The translations under genes were made by a program, and so were the position numbers. From JAEUIV01 sp033763795 (GTDB lineage: Bacteria > Planctomycetota > Phycisphaerae > Phycisphaerales > UBA1924), in NCBI GenBank assembly GCA_033763795.1, contig JANRJV010000001.1, positions 1 to 64,000 of the forward strand: a DNA stretch of 64,000 bases, given 5' to 3'. Each line of letters begins with the position of its first letter. Within the stretch, counting starts at the first letter, position 1. Of this stretch, positions 52,487 through 60,176 are shown in pieces. The notes under the pieces were generated by a model. The model saw only the letters and a list, made by a program, of their open reading frames with translations. It did not search any database and was not told the DNA's origin.

Positions 52487-52653
52487 GTCTCAAAAACGCA
52501 TGAGACTCGCGCCGCGAATACATGAGCAGAGGTTGAAGTGGCTGTAAAGATGGGCAGGAAGCGCCAGTTACCGGAAGATTCAACTGGCATCCCACCCAAG
52601 CCTGAGTAAAGTTGAATTGCGCGGAAGGAGCGTTTCCCGACTGTCGGGAAACG
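52487..52653 (+). ncRNA. candidate structured leader RNA upstream of the PEP-CTERM-like gene
   Basis: Several perfect inverted repeats occur within 170 bases: GTCTCA (52487-52492) with TGAGAC (52501-52506); GCCAGTT (52563-52569) with AACTGGC (52582-52588); ATTCAACT (52578-52585) with AGTTGAAT (52610-52617); and CGTTTCCCGA (52631-52640) with TCGGGAAACG (52644-52653), a 10-bp stem on a 3-base loop. The second and third repeats share bases and so are mutually exclusive, as in a riboswitch or attenuator. None is followed by a T-tract. It matches no class that I recognise. It lies 106 bases before the gene at 52759. Confidence 0.4.
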
Positions 52654-52758
52654 GAAGAACACGGAGTCATTCATTTAGAGAAGCCTTTCCGTCCCGAATC
52701 TGGGTCCGGCGTGGAGTCGGTGCCCGATTGCCAGGGCGGTGAGGTGGGAGAGACGCAC

Positions 52759-53916
52759 GTGAAGAACTGCATCGTGGCCGCCCTGTCTGTCGCCGCCCTC
52801 GCGGGAACCGCTTTCGCGGGCATCGGCGACACCATCGTGTACACCTCGTTCAACGACAATTCCATCAAGGCCGTGTTCAACCCCGGCGGGTCGAACACCG
52901 TCCAGACGCTGGTCAACTACGGCGGAGCCCCCTTCAGCGCGGGCAACATCCGCCTCTCGGGCATCGCCCAGGGCAACAACGGCAAGTGGTACGTCGGCAA
53001 CGGCCCCATCGTGGCCGGCGACGACAACTGGGCCACCTCGGCGATCTTCGAAGTCTCCGACCTCTTCGGATCCCCCACGACCACGAACTTCCTGGCCGGC
53101 TCGCCCGTCCAGAATCCGATCGACGTCGACTTCGATGCCACCGGCAACCTCCTCTGGATCCAGAACCCCTTCCGCCGCACCAGCCCCGCCCAGGTCGTCA
53201 ATGACGGCATCTACGGCTCGTCCGTCAACATCCCCGCCGCCGCCGCGTTCTTCACCGAGACCGCCGCCGGCGCTCGCCCCTTCTACGAAGCGGGCGTCTA
53301 TCTGACCAAGGACCCCAACTCCAGCGACTACTTCGTCACCGCCCTCAACGGCGGCGTCGGCCTCCCCGGCCAGCCCATCGACGATGACAGCTCCTCGACC
53401 CTCTGGCGCCTCAGCCCCAACTTCGCCAACCCCGCCGCCAGCACCCTCACCCTCGTCCACGACTTCACCGGCGCCACCCAGGGCGAGACCGCCGTCCAGA
53501 TCCGCGGCATCACCGCCGTCCCCGGCACCAACGAGCTCTACGTCACCAACAACGTCTCCGGCTTCCCCTACCCCGCCGGCCAGGTGTGGAACGGCGCCCC
53601 CGCCGGTGTCTACCGCATCACCCTCGACAACAACGGAAACTTCCTCTCCAAGACCCTCATCAACGGCAACATCCTCCAGCCCGAAGCCATCGAGTACAAC
53701 CCCTTCACCGGCAAGCTGGTCATCTCCTCCTTCAACGACCTCAACGGCAACCAGCTCCCCGAGGAAGGCCGCATCTACCAGATGAACCTTGACGGCTCGG
53801 GCCTCGAGGTCATCGTCGAGGGCGACTTCGCCCGCGACTTCGAGTTCGTCCCCACCCCCGGCACGATCTTCGTCGGCGCCCTGGCCGGTCTCGCCGGTCT
53901 CCGCCGCCGCCGCTGA
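52759..53916 (+). CDS. secreted beta-propeller-like protein with PEP-CTERM-type sorting tail
   Basis: 385 aa. The start is GTG at 52759, supported by GGGAG about 9 bases upstream and by the signal peptide KNCIVAALSVAALAGTAFAG. The body has repeated aromatic/Gly/Asn-rich beta strands (GIAQGNNGKWYVGNG, AVQIRGITAVPGTNELYVTN, AIEYNPFTGKLVISSFND), consistent with a beta-propeller of NHL or lactonase style. The C-terminus is FVPTPGTIFVGALAGLAG then LRRRR, a VPTPG, hydrophobic, basic tail as in PEP-CTERM proteins of planctomycetes. Probably exported and processed at the outer surface by an exosortase encoded elsewhere. A long AT-richer leader with hairpins precedes it and a strong terminator follows, so it is a separate transcription unit. 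Confidence 0.85.
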   Translation: MKNCIVAALSVAALAGTAFAGIGDTIVYTSFNDNSIKAVFNPGGSNTVQTLVNYGGAPFSAGNIRLSGIAQGNNGKWYVGNGPIVAGDDNWATSAIFEVSDLFGSPTTTNFLAGSPVQNPIDVDFDATGNLLWIQNPFRRTSPAQVVNDGIYGSSVNIPAAAAFFTETAAGARPFYEAGVYLTKDPNSSDYFVTALNGGVGLPGQPIDDDSSSTLWRLSPNFANPAASTLTLVHDFTGATQGETAVQIRGITAVPGTNELYVTNNVSGFPYPAGQVWNGAPAGVYRITLDNNGNFLSKTLINGNILQPEAIEYNPFTGKLVISSFNDLNGNQLPEEGRIYQMNLDGSGLEVIVEGDFARDFEFVPTPGTIFVGALAGLAGLRRRR

Positions 53917-53945
53917 TCCCGCGGCTGATCTCTCGACAGAATCGA

Positions 53946-53978
53946 ACCCCGCGGCCTCATCGGTCGCGGGGTTTTTTC
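53946..53978 (+). terminator. rho-independent terminator
   Basis: Nine-bp arms AACCCCGCG (53946-53954) and CGCGGGGTT (53966-53974) enclose an 11-base loop and are followed by a T run to 53978. It ends the transcript of the PEP-CTERM-type gene, 30 bases past its stop. Confidence 0.9.
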
Positions 53979-54014
53979 ATCTCTTGCTCACAAGCCTCGG
54001 CACCGCCAAGGCCC

Positions 54015-54980
54015 TCACGCCTCCCCGAAGCGCTCCTGCGCCAGCATCGCCGCCCCCAGCAGCCCCGCGTCGTCCGCCAGCTGCGTGCACACCACCTTGC
54101 AGTCACGCAGCTGACGCGGAAACACCAGCGGCTTCATCGCCTCCGCCACGCGGTCCGCCAGGGGCTGACCGAACGCCTCCGCGATGCCGCCGCCCAGCAC
54201 GACCATACGCAGGCTCAGCAGCGTGACGGCGTTCGCCGCCGCCACACCCAGGAACTGCGCCACCTCGTCCATCACCGACGTCACCAGCTCGTCCCCGCGC
54301 CGGTACGCCTCGGCCACCGCCGACGCGCCGACGTCATCGCCCCGATCGACGATCGACGTGAGCAGCGAGGGGTTGTTCGCCTCGATCAGCTTCATCAGCC
54401 GCCCGACCACATGCTTGCGCGAGCACACCTGCTCCAGCGTGCGGAACCCCAGCGGCGCCCCCGGCAGGAGCACGGTCTGACCGATCTCGCCCGCCGTGCC
54501 CAGCGACCCGTAGTACAGCGATCCGTTGAGCACAAGCCCGCCGCCGATGCCCGTCCCGATCCAGATGCCCACGAGATCGCGGGCCCCGCGGGCGGCTCCA
54601 AGCTTGTTCTCGCCGTACACCGCCACGTTCACATCGTTGTCGATCAGCACGGGCCTGCCCGCCACTTCCCGCGACAGCTTGTCGGCCAGCGGGAAGTGAT
54701 TCCACCGCAGGTTCGGCGCTTCCAGCACCACGCCGGTCGCCATGTCGATCGCGCCGGGCGCCCCGACGCCGACGCCCGCCAGGTCGTGCGGCTTCACCCC
54801 CGCCTGGCTGCACGCGTCGTGGATGCCCTCCGCCATGCGCTCGACGATGGCGTCGCCGCCCTTGTCGGCCTTGGTCTTGAGCTTGTAGCGCCCGCGGATC
54901 GCTCCCTGCGCGTCCACGACGCCGATCTGCATGTTCGTGCCGCCCAGATCGACTCCCACGACGAAAGGCTTCTCGGGCAT
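54015..54980 (-). CDS. ROK-family sugar kinase (glucokinase-like)
   Basis: 321 aa. The N-terminal phosphate motif is VGVDLGGTNMQIGVVD. GAPGAIDMATG and LIDNDVNVAVYGE, with the catalytic aspartate in DNDVN, are typical of ROK glucokinases. IGTGIGGGLVLNGSLYYGS and GEIGQTVLLPG follow. The usual ROK zinc signature CxCGxxGCxE is absent; the equivalent stretch reads GAPLGFRTLEQVCSRK. The enzyme probably phosphorylates glucose or another hexose for entry into central metabolism; a regulatory role is unlikely because there is no DNA-binding domain. The ATG at 54980 has GGAAG about 9 bases upstream; the longer open frame to 55184 is not plausible. Divergent from plsC. Confidence 0.9.
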   Translation of the reverse strand: MPEKPFVVGVDLGGTNMQIGVVDAQGAIRGRYKLKTKADKGGDAIVERMAEGIHDACSQAGVKPHDLAGVGVGAPGAIDMATGVVLEAPNLRWNHFPLADKLSREVAGRPVLIDNDVNVAVYGENKLGAARGARDLVGIWIGTGIGGGLVLNGSLYYGSLGTAGEIGQTVLLPGAPLGFRTLEQVCSRKHVVGRLMKLIEANNPSLLTSIVDRGDDVGASAVAEAYRRGDELVTSVMDEVAQFLGVAAANAVTLLSLRMVVLGGGIAEAFGQPLADRVAEAMKPLVFPRQLRDCKVVCTQLADDAGLLGAAMLAQERFGEA

Positions 54981-55138
54981 GTGATGGCTTCCAGCGCGGG
55001 GCCAGGCTCGGGGTGCGGACAACGCGGCCGGGACGGGCCCGTGTTCCCGCCGCGTCCGCGATTGTAGAGGAGGCGCCGCGCCACGCTGCCCAGCGAGGCC
55101 CGCGCGCCGAGCGGGCAGTTCTGGCATCATGACGCCGC

Positions 55139-55939
55139 ATGGACCCCGGCCTCCTCGCCTGGAGCGTGCTGACCGCGTGGGCACTCCTCAGCGCCGCTGT
55201 CGCGTGGTGCCGCTCGGCGGGCTTCCGTGACGGCGACATCTGGGCCGGCGCCGCGATCCGGGTCGCTCGCCTCTACTCCCGGCTCTTCCACCGCCTCCGC
55301 ATCGAAGGCCGCGAGCATGTCCCCGTTCGCCCTTCGGACGGCGTGGGCGAGCGCCCGCTGATCGTCATCGCCAATCACACCGCCGGGGTCGACCCGGTGC
55401 TCATCCAGGCGGCGCTCCCTTTCGAGATCCGCTGGATGATGGCCGAGGACATGCGCCTCCCCGCGCTGCAATGGCTCTGGGATTTCGGCCGCATCATCTT
55501 TGTCGACCGCGGACGCGGCGGGTCGGCGGGGCTGCGCGAGGCCCTCAGGCACCTCAAGACCAACGCCACGCTGGGCATATTCCCCGAAGGCGGCATCGAG
55601 CGCCCGCCACGCCGCATCATGCCCTTCCGCGAGGGCATCGGCGTGATGATCGAGCGGACGGATGCGCTCGTGCTCCCCCTGATCATCGATGGAACGCCGC
55701 AGGTGGACCCGGCGTGGGCCTCGCTGTGGCGGCCCAGCCGCGCGCGGGTCCGCTTCCTCCCCGTGATCGACTTCGCGGCCCAGGGCGCGCAGGCCCAGGC
55801 CATCGCCGCCGAGCTGCGCGAGCTCTATCTCCGCCAGACCGGCTGGCCCGCCAACGATCAGCCCGCCGACCCCGACGCTCCCGATCGTGGTAGCGTGCGG
55901 AACGGCCCGGACGCCGCTCCTCCCCGCGACGGCACGTGA
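55139..55939 (+). CDS. plsC: 1-acyl-sn-glycerol-3-phosphate acyltransferase (PlsC family)
   Basis: 266 aa. An N-terminal hydrophobic segment is near residues 5-25. The acyltransferase motif I is NHTAGVDP, matching the HxxxxD core. Motif III is FPEGGIERP near 143, and motif IV is LPLIIDGTPQ near 180. It adds the second acyl chain to make phosphatidic acid at the cytoplasmic membrane. The C-terminal 30 residues are hydrophilic and Pro/Asp-rich. Its TGA overlaps the ruvA GTG by 4 bases, giving translational coupling to a DNA-repair gene. Family membership is firm; the exact acceptor lipid is not. Confidence 0.88.
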   Translation: MDPGLLAWSVLTAWALLSAAVAWCRSAGFRDGDIWAGAAIRVARLYSRLFHRLRIEGREHVPVRPSDGVGERPLIVIANHTAGVDPVLIQAALPFEIRWMMAEDMRLPALQWLWDFGRIIFVDRGRGGSAGLREALRHLKTNATLGIFPEGGIERPPRRIMPFREGIGVMIERTDALVLPLIIDGTPQVDPAWASLWRPSRARVRFLPVIDFAAQGAQAQAIAAELRELYLRQTGWPANDQPADPDAPDRGSVRNGPDAAPPRDGT

Positions 55940-56634
55940 CTGCGCGGCGGACCCGTCCGGAGCCCACTCGGACGATCCGCGTGCTGGCACGCATCTCGGG
56001 CATACTCGAGCAGACCGCGGAAGGATCGATCCTTCTCTCGCTCCCCGGCGCGCACCCCGGCACGGAGCAAGCCTTCGAGATCCTCATCCCCGCCTTCCTC
56101 GTGGGCCAGCTCCGCGACCGCGAGGGACAGCTCGTCACGCTCCACACCATCCAGAGCCTCGATTCGCCCGACGGCGGGTCCAGCTTCACGCCGCGGCTCA
56201 TTGGTTTCGCCTCCCCGGACGAGCGCCGCTTCTTCGAGCTGCTCACCACCGTCAAGGGCGTGGGCACCAAGAAGGCCCTTCGGTCGCTGGTTTCCCCCGT
56301 GAGCGACGTCGCGCGGGCCATCACCCTCCGCGACGCCGCCGCGCTGGGCAAGCTTCCGGGCATAGGCAAGCGCCTCGCCGAGACCATCATCGCGGAGCTG
56401 CACGGCAAGGTCGAGGCCTTCGCCGGCGCAGCGTCGTCGCCCGGCGCCGCCGCCTCGGGCGGACCCCCGCCGACCGGGATGCTCTCGGACGCGGCCCGCC
56501 GCGCCGTCGCCGCCCTCGTCCGCCTCGGGGAGAGCGACGCGGAGGCCGATCGGCTGATCCGCCGGGCGCTCGAAGCATCGGAGGCGCACGCGTCCGCGGA
56601 CGAGCTGGTCGCCGCGGCCCTCGGGTCCCGCTGA
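55936..56634 (+). CDS. ruvA: Holliday junction branch migration protein RuvA
   Basis: 232 aa, slightly longer than usual (~200) because of an N-terminal basic stretch and a Ala/Gly/Pro linker near 165-185. RuvA binds four-way DNA junctions and targets the RuvB motor. Domain I (OB fold) covers about 15-85. Two helix-hairpin-helix motifs follow: LLTTVKGVGTKKALRSL near 108 and LGKLPGIGKRLAETIIAEL near 140. Domain III at the C-terminus (LSDAARRAVAALVRLGESDA) is the RuvB-binding three-helix bundle. The start is GTG at 55936, overlapping plsC. ruvB and ruvC are not adjacent. Confidence 0.95.
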   Translation: MTARRTRPEPTRTIRVLARISGILEQTAEGSILLSLPGAHPGTEQAFEILIPAFLVGQLRDREGQLVTLHTIQSLDSPDGGSSFTPRLIGFASPDERRFFELLTTVKGVGTKKALRSLVSPVSDVARAITLRDAAALGKLPGIGKRLAETIIAELHGKVEAFAGAASSPGAAASGGPPPTGMLSDAARRAVAALVRLGESDAEADRLIRRALEASEAHASADELVAAALGSR

Positions 56635-56689
56635 GCCGCGCACGCCGCCCCCCCGGCAGGCTCGACCGATCCTGTAGAGTGCCGAGCCG

Positions 56690-57799
56690 ATGCGGTACGC
56701 GATGATCATGGCGGGCGGCGCGGGAACGAGGCTCTGGCCCATGAGCCGGGCCGATCAGCCCAAGCAGTTGGTCCCCTTTATCCGTCGGAGCGGGCGCCTC
56801 ATGTCGCTCCTGCAGATCGCCGCCGAGCGATTGGAAGGACTCGTCGACCCGCGTCATCAGTACGTCTGCACCAACGAGGCCTACCGCGCCGCCATCCGCT
56901 CGGCACTTCCCCGCTTCACGGACGACCTGATCCTGGGCGAGCCGCTGGGCCGCGACACCGTCAACGCCGTGGGCTTCGCCGCCGCCGTCATACAGAAGCG
57001 CGATCCCGACGCCGTCTTCGCAGTCCTCACCGCCGACCACCTCATCGAGCCCGTCGACCTCTTCCGCGACCGCATGGAGCTGGGCTACGAGCTCGTCGAG
57101 AAGGACCCCTCGAGGCTCGTCACCTTCTCCATCCAGCCGACCTACCCCGCCACGGGCTTCGGCTACGTGGAACGCGGCATGAGCCTGCCCGGCACCGAGG
57201 GCGTCGGCTTCCGCGCCGTCCGCTTCGTCGAGAAACCCAGCGTCGAAAAGGCCCAGGCCTACCTCGAGTCCGGCGCCTTCGGCTGGAACAGCGGCATGTT
57301 CGTCTGGAAAGCCGCCACCATCCTCGACTGCCTGCGCCGCTACAAGCCCGAGAGCCACCAGGGACTCATGAAGATCCAGGCCGCCTGGGGCACCCCGGAC
57401 CAGGCCCGAGTGCTCGCGGAGGTCTACCCGACGCTCCCCAAGATCAGCGTCGACTACGCCGTGATGGAGCCCGCCTCCCGCGAGCAGGCCCGGTCAAACG
57501 ACGGCATCAAAGTCTGCACCGTGCTCATGGACCTCACGTGGCTCGACGTCGGCTCCTGGCCCAGCTTCGCACAGACGCTCGAGCCCGACGAGGCCGGCAA
57601 CCGCATCAGCGGCACGGGCTCGCTCCGCTCCTGCAAGGACACCCTCGTCGTCAACGCCGACCCGGCTCATCACGTCGCCGTGCTCGGCTGCGAGGGCATG
57701 GTCATCGTCCACACCAAGGACGCGACGCTGGTCATGCCCGCCGCTCAGGCGGAGGACCTCAAGGCCCTTCACGCCCAGCTGCCCGAAAAGCTGCGCTGA
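56690..57799 (+). CDS. manC: mannose-1-phosphate guanylyltransferase
   Basis: 369 aa, single-domain GDP-mannose pyrophosphorylase. Nucleotide-binding signature: MAGGAGTRLWPMSRADQPKQL near residue 7 (split as AGGAGTRLWPMSR and QPKQL). VLTADHLIEP near 112, TGFGYVERG, FVEKPSVEKA near 183 and WNSGMFVWKA near 202 complete the family set. It makes GDP-mannose from GTP and mannose-1-phosphate for polysaccharide, glycolipid or glycoprotein synthesis. There is no fused phosphomannose isomerase domain. It starts 55 bases after ruvA on the same strand and is convergent with the mlaD-like gene. Confidence 0.95.
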   Translation: MRYAMIMAGGAGTRLWPMSRADQPKQLVPFIRRSGRLMSLLQIAAERLEGLVDPRHQYVCTNEAYRAAIRSALPRFTDDLILGEPLGRDTVNAVGFAAAVIQKRDPDAVFAVLTADHLIEPVDLFRDRMELGYELVEKDPSRLVTFSIQPTYPATGFGYVERGMSLPGTEGVGFRAVRFVEKPSVEKAQAYLESGAFGWNSGMFVWKAATILDCLRRYKPESHQGLMKIQAAWGTPDQARVLAEVYPTLPKISVDYAVMEPASREQARSNDGIKVCTVLMDLTWLDVGSWPSFAQTLEPDEAGNRISGTGSLRSCKDTLVVNADPAHHVAVLGCEGMVIVHTKDATLVMPAAQAEDLKALHAQLPEKLR

Positions 57800-57844
57800 C
57801 CGGACGACCCACGCCGCGGAAGCCCCGCGCCGCCCGACCCGCGC

Positions 57845-59116
57845 TCACTTGCCCTCGGACTTGATCATCAGCTGACGCAGGAACTCCTGCTCGGCTTCCT
57901 TGTACCGCGTGAACTGCGTCTCCAGCTCGCCCAGCAGGACGCCCAGCCGCGCTTCCGCGTCGGGGATGCCTCCGCCCACCGAACCGTTTCGGAGCGACTG
58001 GATCGCCTCGCTCGTCGAGCGCAGGTCACCCACCGCCCCGGCGTAGGCCCGCGCCGCGTCGTACAGCAGCTCGAACTCAAGCTCGCGCCGATCCGGACGG
58101 TACAGCAGCCTCCAGGGCGACCGCCGCACTTCCTGCAGCGTCGCGGCCAACTGGTCCGACGCCAGACGGAAGTTCGCCATGGCCCGCCGGATCGTCGGCG
58201 AGTGCTCGCTCACCACCCCCTGAATGTCGTCGAGCACCGCCCCGCCCTTGGCCAGAGCCGAGCGCCCGTCATCCAGGAACCCAGCCGCCTTGCCCGCCAG
58301 CTCGTCGTTCAGGCGGAGGGCGAACTTCTCCGCCTCGCCCCCGACACGCCGGAAGGAGGCGATCGCCTCCCGCACGTTCTCGCGGTTTTCCGCCAGATAC
58401 CCGTTGATCGTATCTATGACGCCCCTGAACTCCTCGAGTCGGGCCCGCGCCGCGTCGACCGCGTCGGGGAACTTCGCCGCCGCCGTGTCGACATTGTTCG
58501 TGATCGAGTCCACGCGTCCGGACCACGTGGGCCACTTCTCGCGCACGTCCGCCGTCACGACCTTGACATCCGACGTCACGCCCCGCGCCTCATCCACGAA
58601 CGTGGCCGCCTTGCCCGCCGCCGCGTTCACCTGATCGATGATGTTGCGGACCTTCGACGCTTCCTCCGGTCCGTACCCCGCCGAGGCAAGCAGCGAAGGC
58701 GGCGCGATCAGGCCGTCGATGTGATCGCTCTCGCTCAGCTCGCGGCCGTCGCCCACGGACGGGAAGTTGATCGTCCCGCTTCCGCCCAGCAGGGGCGACA
58801 GCAGGTACGCCTTCGCCCCTTCCTTGAACCGGATCGACCGGTCGACGCTGATCGTGACCAGCACCGCCCGCGGCGAGTCGTCCTGCGCCTCCTCGAACCG
58901 GAACCCCCCGACGACGCCGATCGGCCGCCCGCCCACGAAGATCCGCGAGCCCTCCTCCAGCCCCATCACGCCCTCGATGAGGTCGAATCGCACCACATAC
59001 TCGTGCTTGTTCAAACGCTCACGGAGCCCGCCCAGCACGATCACGACCGACAGAGCCACCAGGATCGCCCCAAGCACGAAAGCCCCGGCGAGCAGATTGT
59101 TGCGAGACCCACGCAT
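57845..59116 (-). CDS. MlaD/MCE-domain lipid transport protein
   Basis: 423 aa. A membrane anchor lies near residues 8-30 (NLLAGAFVLGAILVALSVVI). One MCE domain covers about 35-130 (VVRFDLIEGVMGLEEGSRIFVGGRPIGVVGG, shortened here to GLEEGSRIFVGGRPIG). A long helical tail follows (about 160-423), likely forming a coiled channel or barrel. Such proteins ferry phospholipids across the periplasm with an MlaF-type ATPase and MlaE-type permease. GAGGA sits 8 bases before the ATG at 59116. It lies 74 bases downstream of the ATPase gene on the same strand; no MlaE gene adjoins. Confidence 0.92.
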   Translation of the reverse strand: MRGSRNNLLAGAFVLGAILVALSVVIVLGGLRERLNKHEYVVRFDLIEGVMGLEEGSRIFVGGRPIGVVGGFRFEEAQDDSPRAVLVTISVDRSIRFKEGAKAYLLSPLLGGSGTINFPSVGDGRELSESDHIDGLIAPPSLLASAGYGPEEASKVRNIIDQVNAAAGKAATFVDEARGVTSDVKVVTADVREKWPTWSGRVDSITNNVDTAAAKFPDAVDAARARLEEFRGVIDTINGYLAENRENVREAIASFRRVGGEAEKFALRLNDELAGKAAGFLDDGRSALAKGGAVLDDIQGVVSEHSPTIRRAMANFRLASDQLAATLQEVRRSPWRLLYRPDRRELEFELLYDAARAYAGAVGDLRSTSEAIQSLRNGSVGGGIPDAEARLGVLLGELETQFTRYKEAEQEFLRQLMIKSEGK

Positions 59117-59190
59117 GCGGCTTTCCTCGTCGCGCGCCCCCTCCCGTACGGGCGCGCCGCGGCGGCCGATCGGTCGCCAGAACATTCACT

Positions 59191-60087
59191 TTACATGATC
59201 GCCTTGGCCCGTGTCGTCACGATCGCCGGCGTCTCGGTCACCGTCTCCAGCGGTCCGCCCAGCAGGTCCTCCGCATAGTTCGTCATCGCCTTGCGCCTCG
59301 TGATCGGTCCCTCATGATCCCCGCGCAGGAACTGCCGGATCAGCTGCTCATCCTCGGGCATCTGGGCCGCCTCCTCGACGCTCGACTTGCGCAGGTGGTC
59401 GTACCACTCGCGCGTCTCGACCCGCAGCATCCGGCCCTTGTCCAGCATCGCCATCCGGTCCGCGATCGTGAACGCGCTGTCCATCTCGTGCGTCACGACC
59501 ACGCTCGTCACGTGCAGCTTCTTCGTCAGGTTCAGGATGAGCTGATCGATCTCCGCGCTCGTCACCGGGTCCAGCCCCGCCGACGGCTCGTCGTAGAACA
59601 GGATCCGCGGGTCGAGCGCCAGCGCCCGCGCCAGCCCGGCGCGCTTCTTCATCCCGCCCGAGATCTGCGCGGGGAACTTGTCGGCGTGCTCCCGCAGTCC
59701 CACCAGCTCCAGCTTGATCTTCACCTGTATCTGGATGATCTCGGGCGAAAGGTCCGTGTGCTCCTGCAGAGGGAGCGCGATGTTGTCCGCGATCGACATC
59801 GAGTTGAACAGCGCACCGCTCTGGAACAGGATCCCGAAACGCTTGCGCACCCCGTTCAGCCCGTTCTCGTCGAGCCGGCTGATGTCGCTCCCGAACAGCT
59901 CGACGCTCCCCTCGTCGGGAGTGAACGTCCCGATCATGTGCCGCAGCAGCGTCGACTTGCCCGACCCCGAGCCGCCCATGATCACCATCGTCTCCCCGGG
60001 CATCACCTCCAGGTTGATCCCGTCGAGGACGGCCTTGCCGTCGAACCGCTTCACAAGGTCCCGGATGCGGATGATCGGCTCGGGCAT
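59191..60087 (-). CDS. MlaF-type ABC transporter ATP-binding protein
   Basis: 298 aa. Walker A is MGGSGSGKSTLLRH near residue 38; the signature is SGGMKKRAGLARAL; Walker B is ILFYDEPSAGLDPV; the switch histidine lies in VVVTHEMDSAF. The GMKKR signature and the PSAGLDP context are characteristic of the MlaF/TTG2A lipid-transport ATPases. A C-terminal extension of about 50 residues (about 250-298) carries repeated charged motifs. It works with the MCE protein encoded next. The start is ATG at 60087; an upstream frame to 60243 runs antisense into hisS and is not real. It is divergent from hisS. Confidence 0.93.
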   Translation of the reverse strand: MPEPIIRIRDLVKRFDGKAVLDGINLEVMPGETMVIMGGSGSGKSTLLRHMIGTFTPDEGSVELFGSDISRLDENGLNGVRKRFGILFQSGALFNSMSIADNIALPLQEHTDLSPEIIQIQVKIKLELVGLREHADKFPAQISGGMKKRAGLARALALDPRILFYDEPSAGLDPVTSAEIDQLILNLTKKLHVTSVVVTHEMDSAFTIADRMAMLDKGRMLRVETREWYDHLRKSSVEEAAQMPEDEQLIRQFLRGDHEGPITRRKAMTNYAEDLLGGPLETVTETPAIVTTRAKAIM

Positions 60088-60176
60088 GACCCCAAGCGTA
60101 AAGCCCCCGCCGCGCCGGCTCAAGCGGCGCTCGCCCCACGCCGACCGCCCCCGCACGCGCCCGCTAGGCTTCCGGC

